A DNA stretch of 64,000 bases, from positions 744,001 through 808,000 of the forward strand of contig NZ_JAJVKW010000003.1 in the NCBI RefSeq assembly GCF_024198255.1, written 5' to 3'. The translations under genes and the position numbers were made by a program. Position 1 is the stretch's first letter; every line of letters starts with the position of its first letter. The notes beneath the pieces were generated by a model. The model worked only from the letters and a program-made list of their open reading frames with translations. It had not been told where the DNA came from and made no database searches. The DNA is from Myxococcus guangdongensis (GTDB lineage Bacteria > Myxococcota > Myxococcia > Myxococcales > Myxococcaceae). Positions 16,299-24,459 of the stretch are shown here, in pieces.

Positions 16299-17033
16299 TC
16301 AGCCTTGGGACGCAGTCCCGGACTGGGTGAGGAACACCTTGAACTGGAGCGAGACGAAGAGGGGCTTGGGCGCCGTGAAGCCCACCTGCTCGAGCATTCC
16401 AGCCAGGGCCGCGTCGGACTCGATGGGCGTCACCTTGGCGTCGAAGAGCTTGCGACGATGGTCCAGCTCCTCCTTGGGGATTCCATGGGCGCGCAGGCGG
16501 CGGAACTCCACGTCCGTCAGCACCGGGTCCTTTCCGACGCGGCAGCCGATGACGAGGGGCGCTCCGGGCTTGAGCCGACGGGCCACCTCGCGCAGCAGCT
16601 CCAGGCGGGCCGCGTCCCCCTCGACATGGTGCAGGATGCCCATCATCTGCGCGCCGTCGAACGGAGGTCCTTCTGGGAGGCTTTTCAGCTCCCCCACGTG
16701 GATATGGGTACGAGAGAGCAGCCCCTCGGTCTCCAGGCGCTTCCGGGCCACGTCGAGCATGGCCGAGGACGGGTCGATGCCCGTGAAGCGCCAGCCCGGT
16801 ACATCGAAGCGCAGGTAGGGCAGCAACTCCATCCCCGTGCCCAGGCCCACGGCAAGCAAGGAAGCGTCCTTCTGGCCATCGAGCCGGGAGGTCATCGCGC
16901 TCACCACCAGCTCGTACATGGCCTGGACGCCCGCGAGGCTGAGGGCCGCCTGGGCGTCGTAGTGAGCGGCGCGGTCCGCGCCGAAGCCCGGAACGATGTG
17001 TTGGACGGAATGCGCAGCGTGGTCGTGGGCCAT
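16299..17033 (-). CDS. class I SAM-dependent methyltransferase, copy B
   Basis: 244 residues from ATG 17033 (MAHDHAAHS), the start conserved with copy A. The same Rossmann motifs are present: LLAVGLGTGMELL, GIDPSSAML, MMGILHHVEGD and LKPGAPLVIGCRV. In the 60 bases next to the stop codon only two positions differ from copy A. The shared sequence also extends roughly 70-100 bases upstream of the start (CTCATCCGACTTT block), so regulatory DNA was duplicated too. A terminator-like hairpin separates it from the KEYK gene. Substrate unknown. Confidence 0.88.
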   Translation of the reverse strand: MAHDHAAHSVQHIVPGFGADRAAHYDAQAALSLAGVQAMYELVVSAMTSRLDGQKDASLLAVGLGTGMELLPYLRFDVPGWRFTGIDPSSAMLDVARKRLETEGLLSRTHIHVGELKSLPEGPPFDGAQMMGILHHVEGDAARLELLREVARRLKPGAPLVIGCRVGKDPVLTDVEFRRLRAHGIPKEELDHRRKLFDAKVTPIESDAALAGMLEQVGFTAPKPLFVSLQFKVFLTQSGTASQG

Positions 17034-17150
17034 GACGTGTCCTCGAAAGTCGGATGAGTCTTTCAAGGATGCGCGCCCGTCAGCCAGCCCGGTAGAGCGC
17101 GGATTCAGGCCGCATCGGCGGATTGTCGGGCCTGTGTCCCCCACGAAGAA

Positions 17151-17178
17151 GGGCCCGCGACCGGAGAGTCGCGAGCCC
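17151..17178 (-). terminator. hairpin terminator behind the Rhs B-KEYK pair
   Basis: Arms GGGCCCGCGAC (17151-17161) and GTCGCGAGCCC (17168-17178) flank a 6-base loop. The one mismatch becomes a G-U pair in minus-strand RNA, so the stem is best formed in transcripts coming from Rhs B. A short pyrimidine run (TTCTTC) follows on that strand. Confidence 0.6.
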
Positions 17179-17218
17179 TTCCTCAGCTACTCCGGACTGG
17201 CGCTTCTAGCCAGCCCGG

Positions 17219-17404
17219 TCAGCGAATCGTGTTCGCATCCTCTTCGTTGTGCAGGTCGTGGACGGTGCCCTTGCCATGCTTCTCCTCCAACATGTCGAAG
17301 GCCTCTTCGGGGTCCGTCGCCATCACGCTCACTCGCAGGCCCGGCCGAGTGAGGTCCCGAGTCCAGATAAACCCTTTGTACTCTTTCAATTTCTTCTGGG
17401 TCAT
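17219..17404 (-). CDS. KEYK-family small protein, coupled to Rhs B
   Basis: 61 residues from ATG 17404 (MTQKKLKEYKGFIWTRDL), ending in HNEEDANTIR. The gene starts only 7 bases past the TAG of Rhs B, and the ribosome site (AGGTAGG) includes that stop codon, so translation is probably coupled. It thus occupies the position normally held by a toxin's immunity gene. In module A that position is held by a lipoprotein gene, with the KEYK gene further down. It could be an immunity protein, a chaperone for Rhs export or folding, or a regulator. None of these can be proven from sequence. Confidence 0.8.
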   Translation of the reverse strand: MTQKKLKEYKGFIWTRDLTRPGLRVSVMATDPEEAFDMLEEKHGKGTVHDLHNEEDANTIR

Positions 17405-17411
17405 GTCGTGC

Positions 17412-20400
17412 CTACCTGAAGGGCGCGAGGCAGCGGTCACTGTAGCAGAAGGCCCCGAAGATGCTTCCCTCACCCCGGAGGATGTTCGTGATCTCCTCGG
17501 GAGACAGCTTGTTGATGTCGTGGACGGTCACGTTGGGCGAGTTTCTCCAGCGGTACCTGTCGTCCTTGTGGAGTCTCATGTCCTGAATCCGTCTGCCATT
17601 CGCCTCGCCGTGTACGCCTGAGAGGATGTGCACATCGCCCTTGAGACGGGCCTCATCCACGAGGTGCGCGAAGTCCATCTGGATGATCTCCCCGTTGGAG
17701 GTCCAGACCTCTCCACCCGCCGCGTTCTTGCTCATGGAGAAGTGGCCGCGGGGTGGGAGCGTTCGACCCCCGAGAGAGCGAGTCACCTGGTTCATCGCGT
17801 TGCGCGCGCTCGAGACCGGGGCTTTGAGTACGCCCGCCACGCCAGCGCCCGATTCGATGAGCGACAAGAGGCTGGCGCCAGAGGACAGCGTGTAGAAGGT
17901 CGTCTTCCCCACGCCGACGGCGCAGCCTCCCGCGTCGCCCTTGCCACAGGACTTCTTGGTCTCGAGGTAGCTCTCACCCGCGGACACGAACGGGATGAAC
18001 TCGTTGATGGCGAAGCTGGCCGCGGCGAGCTTGCTGACCGGCGCATACCGGTCATAGAGCGTCGACGCGTTGACCATGCTCTCGAGCTGCGACTTCGTCA
18101 TCGCGCGGCTCAGATGGCAGCTCACCATCATCCCGCACGGGACCTTGTCGGCGACCGTGTCGAACGTGCTCGAGGCCGTCGTGAGCAGGGACGTCAGCCC
18201 GCTCCTGGACGAGCCCGAACTCTGACCGATGTCGTTCGTGTGACGCGCATCGGGCTGGGTCCTCGTGTCGTCCAGCGACTGGATGCTGGGCACCTTGAAG
18301 TCGATGCTGGGCAGGTACAAGGACGGGCCCGGCATGGACAGGTGCCGCTCCAGCGCGCTCATGATGCGGCTCTGGTGCGACTGCGGCGCTCCCGTCCAAC
18401 CCGTGCCCCAACTGCTGACCAGCTCCCCCCCATACGGCGTGAAGCCGCTGGGGTCGGTGTAGCGGGTGGGGTTGTTGAGGACGTACGAGTACGCGTTGTA
18501 GGCCTGCGCGGAGCCCGGCTCGGCGATGACCGGGTCCACGCTGAGGAACTTCATCATCCGCGGGTCGTAGATGCGCCCACGCATGTTGATGAGGCCCAGC
18601 TCGTCATCCTGTTCGTGTCCCGTGTATCCCCATCGCGCGCCCGTGTGGCTCGTCGTCGAGGCCTGCGCGAGGTTCGTCGTCTGCCGCCTGCCTCCGAAGG
18701 GCTCGTACTTGATGCGCTCGAGCACCGCGCCGGAGGCGTCCGTCACCGTGTCGGGGCTGCCCTGCGCATCGTTGAGGAAGAAGCGCGTGGACTCCGACGT
18801 CGAGCCCTCCTGCCAGGACACCTCGGCGACGACGCCTTCGGGGCTGGGGATGCTGACGATGTGGGTGACCGTCAGCCCCTGCTTGCGGCGCTGGTAGAGG
18901 CCACCGACGTAGACGGTGTCGTCCTGGCCGTCCTCGGAGTGCTTGCGGACACGGGTGCCGGAGGCGTCGTAGTCGAAGCGGACGGTGCCGCTCGACGCGG
19001 AGATGCTCTCGGGCAGGTTGGAGGGCGTGTACTGCACCGAGCGCACCAGCGCGCCCTGGGCATTACGGGTCGCGAGCTGGTTGCCGCGGTGGTCGTACTC
19101 GTACGTGAAGGACTCGGCGCCCAGCTGCGCCTGCTTGACGGCGTGCGGTCCTCCCGACGTGCCGCCGGTGTACTGGAAGCTCGCGGAGGGCTCCCAGCCG
19201 GAGACCGGCGAGCGGCTGAGCATGTTGCCGAGCGCGTCGTACTGGAACTGCACGTCGAGCGTCTGGCAGTCCTGCTGGACCTTCCAGCGCTCGAGCCGGT
19301 CCAGCGCGTCGTAGGTGTACTTCTGCGTGACGCCGACCATGAGGTCGTGACGCGCGGAGAGGTTGCTGTTGGCCGTGTACTCGTAAGCCAGACGCTGGAC
19401 GTCGGTGAGGTTCTTCTTGGCCTCGGTGAAGCGCAGCCGTCCCTGCGTGTCGTAGCGGAAGACGCGCGAGACGCCGTTGCCGTAGTGGGCCGTCTTGAGC
19501 CGGCCCACGCTGTCCCGCTCGTAGGCCCGCCAGTAGGACCCGAGACCATTGGCGCGGTAGACGCTCGAGAGCTCGCCCCGGTCCGTGTACGAATAGCCCA
19601 CCGTGAAGGGCTGCCCGTTGAGCTGCGCGGGATAGATGAGGCGGCTGACGCGGCCGTAGTCGTCGTACTCGCGACCCAAAGTGCGCGTGGTGCCGTCCAC
19701 CTTCTGGGCGAGCCCCGTCTCCCGACCGAACACGTCGTAGAGGTAGGCCGTGTCCACGGCTCCCGCCGAGGTCCCCGTGGGCGTGCGGCTCGCCCGGGTC
19801 AGTCGGCCCTTTCCTCCCGGCCCCTCGTCGTACCAGTACTGGAGGGACTCCCGCGGATTGGTGGCCGCGAGGACACGGCCGAGCAGGTCCCGTTCGTAGG
19901 TGGTGGTGATGCGCCCCGCCGCTCCGTCCGGCGCGTCGGAGTGGCTCTTGAGCTCGCCGAAGGCGTTGTAGACGAACAGCCGCGTCCCGGAGTTGGGGTC
20001 GACCGTGCGCTCCAGTCGTCCCGCGGCGTCGTAGAAGCGGGAGCTGCGGTGGTTGGCCGGGTCGTCGGTGTGCTCCAGGCGGCCGAAGGGACCATAGGCG
20101 TACTTCATGGTGGCCGCCTTCGCCGTGCCCAGGGCCTCGGTCGCCTCGACCATCAACCCCCGGAAGTCGGTGAGCGTCTTCTTCACCTGCCCGAGCGCGT
20201 CCGTCGACGTCGCCTGCGAGGCGTAGGGCAGGGGCGCCGAATAGCTGATGCTCTCGATGAGCCTCCCGTTGGGCCCCGTCGTCCCATCCGCGAAGCGGCG
20301 CGCCGTGACGCGGCCGAGCGCGTCGTACTCGTGGATCTCCCAGGTGGGCTGCTCGGCGCTGGTCCGAGGCATCTCCGTCTTCACCACGCGCCCGAGCACG

Positions 20401-23400
20401 TCGTAGGTGTGCGTGGAGGTCACCGGCTGGCCATCGAAGCGCGGGGACTGCGTCGTCACCGGCCGGCCCAGCGTGTCGAACCGGGTGATGCTCTCGTCGA
20501 ACGCTCCGTTGCCCGTGGCGACCCGTGTCCGGTGCTGCGGCAGCGTGCCATTCCACTCGTAGAACGTCTCGACGATGGACCTGTTCGCGGGCGCCGCGGA
20601 GGGGCCCTGGTACAGCGGCGTCGCGATGCGCTGGCGGCCGAAGCCGTCGTACTGCAGGCGCACGTGGACGTCGTTCGGGTCCTTCGTCTGGGCGAGCACG
20701 CCCAGGCCCGGATGGAAGAGGTACCTCCAGGTGAGCCCCGCCGCGTCCGTGGTGCTCGCCAGCTGGGTCTGGTCGACGCTGTCGTACGTCACCGACTCGG
20801 TGCGGATGACACCATTCGCGCCCTGCTGGAGGACCTGCTCGACCAGCCCCTTGGCGTTCCGCGCGAAGGTGGTCTTGAGGTAGGTCTCGGACGTCGTGGC
20901 CGTCGAGGACTCACCGACGAGCGACGGCTCGTTCTCGGTGGACGCCACCTGTCCCTGGGCGTCATGCGTCACCTGCAGGGTGCGGACGTTGGCGGGCGCG
21001 GGCGGGCCGCTGCAGCCCACCCCTGGTGCTCTCGGACAGGACATCCACGAGGTGCTGACGGTCCAGGTGCCCTGGGGCAGCCAGGTGGTGGTGTTGAAGT
21101 CCGGGGTGGTGACGGCCTTCTGCTGCTCGGTCGTCGTGGCGCCGTGGGTGAGCACGGTCTGCGACACCGGCGTGCCGTAGGCATCCAGCGTGGTGAGCGT
21201 CTCCTTCTCGGACACGGGCGTCACCGAACCACCCCGGCGCTCGCTGACGGTCTCGGAGATTCGCGTGGCGTACTGCTGATAGGCCGGCGTGTAGGGCTGC
21301 GTCGTGCGGGCGTACGTCCACTGGCGCTTCGTCTCCAGCCGGGTGTTCGCGTCCAGAGGGACTTCGGTCAGCTCCTCCACCGGGAGGTGGGCCAGGGGCG
21401 CCATGGCCTTGCGCTCGGCGCCCTCCACGGCGGAGATGTTGTCGTAGGTCGTCGTGGTGCGAGCGCCCGTCACCTCGTCGATGACGATGCGCTGACCGAA
21501 GCCCTTCCAGCCCAGCCCGCGCGTGTCGGAGAGCCCGTTGCGATACAGGTGTCGCCAGCTCTGGATGTGCTGCTCATTGGAGTGGATGGACATGCGCGAG
21601 ACGACGCGCATCGACTCGGGCGCCAGGCGCAGCCACGGCTTCGTCGTCGTCTCCGCATAGCTCCTGGAATAGAAGGGCTCGCTCGGCGTGACGGCGCCGT
21701 GCGGCTGGGTCTGGGAGAGCGGCGCGTAATCGAACGAGTAGCTCAGGCCGGAGTAGCCCTGGTACGTGGCGAGCTGCACGTTGCCGTGCACCCGCTTGAG
21801 CTCGTCCACCGGCTTCTGGCGCCGGGCGATGCGCAGCTCGTTGCCCACGCGATAGGTGAGGTCCAACAGGCCGTCGTTGTTGACGTCGATGACCTGCGAC
21901 CAGTCCTTGCTGTCGCCGCTGGAAGGAATCGACAGGTTCAACAGCTGGGTGAATTCACCCCGCGTGCCCGCCAGCAGCACCTGGACGGGGTGGCCCGGAC
22001 GGAAGACGGCCAGGTCCACGCGGCCGTCGCCGTCGAAGTCGCCGTGCTCGGTCTTCGCGCCCAGCAGCGCGGTGCTGAAGCTCTCGGGGAGCTCCGTCTC
22101 GCGCATCTCGGTGAAGCCCTTGCCCGTGTTGAACTGGACCCGGAGCTTGAGCCGGGTGTCGGTCGCCTGCAGCTGTCCCAGCGTCACCGCGTCCTGGAGC
22201 CCGTCACCGTTCACGTCGATGAAGTCGAAGGTGAAGGCGTAGAGGCTCGGGAAGAAGAACGGCAGGCCGGGCGGCCTGCGCAGCGTGGTCGGCACGATGT
22301 TCAGCTGGCCCGCCGTGGTGCTGCCAGAGGTCACCTCCTGGAAGCTGACCGCATCCAGGAAGCTGCTCGCGTCCGGGTGCGAGCCCAGGCCCACCAGGCT
22401 CATCTTGCCGGTGCCGTCCAGGTCCGCCACGCGCACACCTGCGCGTGTGCTCTGGCCGTAGAGCGCCGGTGACATGGTGTTCGCCCGGATGGCGGGCACC
22501 ATGGGCGGACGAAGGGTGGAGGGGACGGGCTGGGTGATGACGACCCGCCGCACGATTTGACTGTTCGGGTTGCTCGTATCCTCGAGGTCGACCTGGTGCC
22601 GGCCCACCCAGACGCGCTCGTTGCGCCGGTCACCATCCACGTCCAGCCAGTACTGGGGATTCAGCTCGGAGCCGACCCAGTGGATTTCATTGACCTCACG
22701 GGAGACCTGATGCGCATAGGCGGGCGTGAGGAAGGGGCTGCCCGGGAACACGCTCCAGGCGCACGAGAGGCCCACCACCGAGGAGCGGCCCGAGCCATCC
22801 CAGTCCGTGACCAGGGGGAAGAGGTTCCGGTCCGCGCGCTTGCCGCAGAAGCGGTTGGAGTCTCCACCGCCAAAGGGGCCCCCATCCGCGTCGAGATAGG
22901 GATACCAGAGGACCAGTCCGCTGACGTCCGACGGGTCGAGCGTGGTGGAGGCGGCGTCCGGGTACTGCAACAGCCGCATCCGGTCCTCCCAGTTCTGGAT
23001 GGTGACGTCCGTGATGAACTCGGGGGGACCCAGGTCGCGCTCCTGCATGAGGACGGAGCCGGTGAAGTACGCGAGGCCCTGACGGCCCGCGCCCAGCCCG
23101 AAGGCGCTGAGCCCCGCGCCCGCCTTCGCGTTGCTCACGTTGATGGGAGTCGGGTAGTCGAAGTCCCAGGAGCCCTGCTCCCAGTCGAAGCGGACGGGCG
23201 TCTTGCAGACGTCTGCGCCATCGCACTCGCGCAGCTCCGTCAGCAGGCTGCGCTGGCTGACGGTGCCCTGGTAGTACTTGAGCTTGTACGAGCGCAGCGG
23301 GACCTTGGAGAGCGTGCTCGCGCCGGGCGCCAGGCCCGGGCCCTTCATGTTGATGCGTGACAGGCGGAAGTCGCGTCCGACCTTCACCCCGGAGAGGTAT

Positions 23401-24428
23401 CCGGTGAAGGTGTCCGGCCGGGACTCGTACTCGAAGGTGACCTCGCGCTGGCCCTCCTCGACGGTGACCTGCGTCGAGCCGGTCTCCGGGTTGATGGCTT
23501 CGCGGCGGAAGCCGGTGTACGTGATGCTCGAAGGGCGGTGCCAGGCGACGGACGAGGCGTCGATGGCGGGCGCCTGGTCGTAATGCACATCCATCCGGTT
23601 GCCGAACCGGTCCCGGACGGAGGCGAGCGCCCAGGTGATGATCACCGCCTGGTTGTCCGTCGAGGCGACGGTGTTGTTGGCTCCGCGGACGGGCTTCGAG
23701 TGGAAGCCCCGGACGAGCGCGTCGTCCCGCTGCGCCCCGGTGACGGTGGTCGTCCTGCCGTAGGTCCGGATGAGCCCGTCGCGTCCCCGCACCTCGAAGG
23801 TCAACGCCTCCAGGTGGTTGCCGCCGGTGATGGAGATGGCGGTGGAGGGGTCCGCCTCCGTCGTGAACTTGTCCCAGGTGGAGCCCACCAGCCGCGAGCC
23901 ATCCAGGCAGTAGACGCGGGTGTAGTCCTGGACTCCTCCGGAGAGCATCCAGTGACGCGTGTCCGCGGCGTGGAGCTTCCCGTCGCGCGCGAACGAGTTG
24001 GAGCAGAGCGTGATTTGCGACAGGCCCGCCAGGTTGAAGCCCGGGCCGAGCAGGCCGTCACTGCCCTGGCTGTCGTAGACGATGGAGAGCGAGGGCTGGA
24101 TGCCCGCGCGTCCCGGCGGCACCCAGAGCGGAATCGACACCGCGGCCGAGCCGCCCGGCGTCACGTCCGCGGTGAAGGGGGTGATGCCGGGGGCCTCGGG
24201 CGTGGCGGAGGTGGTGGGGAGGAGGGTGTCGGAGCGCAGCTCGAACGGGACGTTGTCGAGCGCGGCCCGGGCCCGTGTGACTTCACCCGCGGCGCCAGGC
24301 TCGTCGGAGGGTGAGCCCGCGGGCACGCAGCCGCTCAACAGCTGCGTGCCATAGAAGAACAGCATCGCGTTCGCCGCGAAGCGCTTGAGGCGCCCGGGGG
24401 GACGTGGAGGTCGTGAGTCGTGTCTCAT
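17412..24428 (-). CDS. giant SpvB/FG-GAP/YD-repeat Rhs lipoprotein, copy B
   Basis: 2338 residues from ATG 24428. The lipobox is YGTQLLSGC near residue 33. The order matches copy A: SpvB-type domain (IPLWVPPGRAGIQPSLSIVY), FG-GAP repeats (DVNGDGLQD, GDFDGDGRVD, DVNNDGLLD), YD-repeat shell, and Rhs core ending near residue 2000 (DPSGFTPYGGELV). After HTNDIGQSSG the sequence departs from copy A. The tip has a hydrophobic stretch (VGKTTFYTLSSGASLLSLI) and a final domain containing HILSGVHGEANG (His2273) and IFGAFCYSDRC (Cys2328). A strand-His-Gly and strand-Cys pair is the layout of clan CD peptidases (caspase/C80-like), so a protease toxin is possible. This activity call is tentative. Confidence 0.92.
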   Translation of the reverse strand: MRHDSRPPRPPGRLKRFAANAMLFFYGTQLLSGCVPAGSPSDEPGAAGEVTRARAALDNVPFELRSDTLLPTTSATPEAPGITPFTADVTPGGSAAVSIPLWVPPGRAGIQPSLSIVYDSQGSDGLLGPGFNLAGLSQITLCSNSFARDGKLHAADTRHWMLSGGVQDYTRVYCLDGSRLVGSTWDKFTTEADPSTAISITGGNHLEALTFEVRGRDGLIRTYGRTTTVTGAQRDDALVRGFHSKPVRGANNTVASTDNQAVIITWALASVRDRFGNRMDVHYDQAPAIDASSVAWHRPSSITYTGFRREAINPETGSTQVTVEEGQREVTFEYESRPDTFTGYLSGVKVGRDFRLSRINMKGPGLAPGASTLSKVPLRSYKLKYYQGTVSQRSLLTELRECDGADVCKTPVRFDWEQGSWDFDYPTPINVSNAKAGAGLSAFGLGAGRQGLAYFTGSVLMQERDLGPPEFITDVTIQNWEDRMRLLQYPDAASTTLDPSDVSGLVLWYPYLDADGGPFGGGDSNRFCGKRADRNLFPLVTDWDGSGRSSVVGLSCAWSVFPGSPFLTPAYAHQVSREVNEIHWVGSELNPQYWLDVDGDRRNERVWVGRHQVDLEDTSNPNSQIVRRVVITQPVPSTLRPPMVPAIRANTMSPALYGQSTRAGVRVADLDGTGKMSLVGLGSHPDASSFLDAVSFQEVTSGSTTAGQLNIVPTTLRRPPGLPFFFPSLYAFTFDFIDVNGDGLQDAVTLGQLQATDTRLKLRVQFNTGKGFTEMRETELPESFSTALLGAKTEHGDFDGDGRVDLAVFRPGHPVQVLLAGTRGEFTQLLNLSIPSSGDSKDWSQVIDVNNDGLLDLTYRVGNELRIARRQKPVDELKRVHGNVQLATYQGYSGLSYSFDYAPLSQTQPHGAVTPSEPFYSRSYAETTTKPWLRLAPESMRVVSRMSIHSNEQHIQSWRHLYRNGLSDTRGLGWKGFGQRIVIDEVTGARTTTTYDNISAVEGAERKAMAPLAHLPVEELTEVPLDANTRLETKRQWTYARTTQPYTPAYQQYATRISETVSERRGGSVTPVSEKETLTTLDAYGTPVSQTVLTHGATTTEQQKAVTTPDFNTTTWLPQGTWTVSTSWMSCPRAPGVGCSGPPAPANVRTLQVTHDAQGQVASTENEPSLVGESSTATTSETYLKTTFARNAKGLVEQVLQQGANGVIRTESVTYDSVDQTQLASTTDAAGLTWRYLFHPGLGVLAQTKDPNDVHVRLQYDGFGRQRIATPLYQGPSAAPANRSIVETFYEWNGTLPQHRTRVATGNGAFDESITRFDTLGRPVTTQSPRFDGQPVTSTHTYDVLGRVVKTEMPRTSAEQPTWEIHEYDALGRVTARRFADGTTGPNGRLIESISYSAPLPYASQATSTDALGQVKKTLTDFRGLMVEATEALGTAKAATMKYAYGPFGRLEHTDDPANHRSSRFYDAAGRLERTVDPNSGTRLFVYNAFGELKSHSDAPDGAAGRITTTYERDLLGRVLAATNPRESLQYWYDEGPGGKGRLTRASRTPTGTSAGAVDTAYLYDVFGRETGLAQKVDGTTRTLGREYDDYGRVSRLIYPAQLNGQPFTVGYSYTDRGELSSVYRANGLGSYWRAYERDSVGRLKTAHYGNGVSRVFRYDTQGRLRFTEAKKNLTDVQRLAYEYTANSNLSARHDLMVGVTQKYTYDALDRLERWKVQQDCQTLDVQFQYDALGNMLSRSPVSGWEPSASFQYTGGTSGGPHAVKQAQLGAESFTYEYDHRGNQLATRNAQGALVRSVQYTPSNLPESISASSGTVRFDYDASGTRVRKHSEDGQDDTVYVGGLYQRRKQGLTVTHIVSIPSPEGVVAEVSWQEGSTSESTRFFLNDAQGSPDTVTDASGAVLERIKYEPFGGRRQTTNLAQASTTSHTGARWGYTGHEQDDELGLINMRGRIYDPRMMKFLSVDPVIAEPGSAQAYNAYSYVLNNPTRYTDPSGFTPYGGELVSSWGTGWTGAPQSHQSRIMSALERHLSMPGPSLYLPSIDFKVPSIQSLDDTRTQPDARHTNDIGQSSGSSRSGLTSLLTTASSTFDTVADKVPCGMMVSCHLSRAMTKSQLESMVNASTLYDRYAPVSKLAAASFAINEFIPFVSAGESYLETKKSCGKGDAGGCAVGVGKTTFYTLSSGASLLSLIESGAGVAGVLKAPVSSARNAMNQVTRSLGGRTLPPRGHFSMSKNAAGGEVWTSNGEIIQMDFAHLVDEARLKGDVHILSGVHGEANGRRIQDMRLHKDDRYRWRNSPNVTVHDINKLSPEEITNILRGEGSIFGAFCYSDRCLAPFR

Positions 24429-24459
24429 TGGGAAAGGACCGTGATGAGTCGGAAGGGGG

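Noticed and set aside
17628..22472. Very long open frame (about 1,600 codons) on the plus strand
   Set aside because: It is antisense to the Rhs B gene, made of Arg/Gly/Ala/Val-rich sequence without domains. It arises from GC-rich third positions and the repetitive YD coding sequence.
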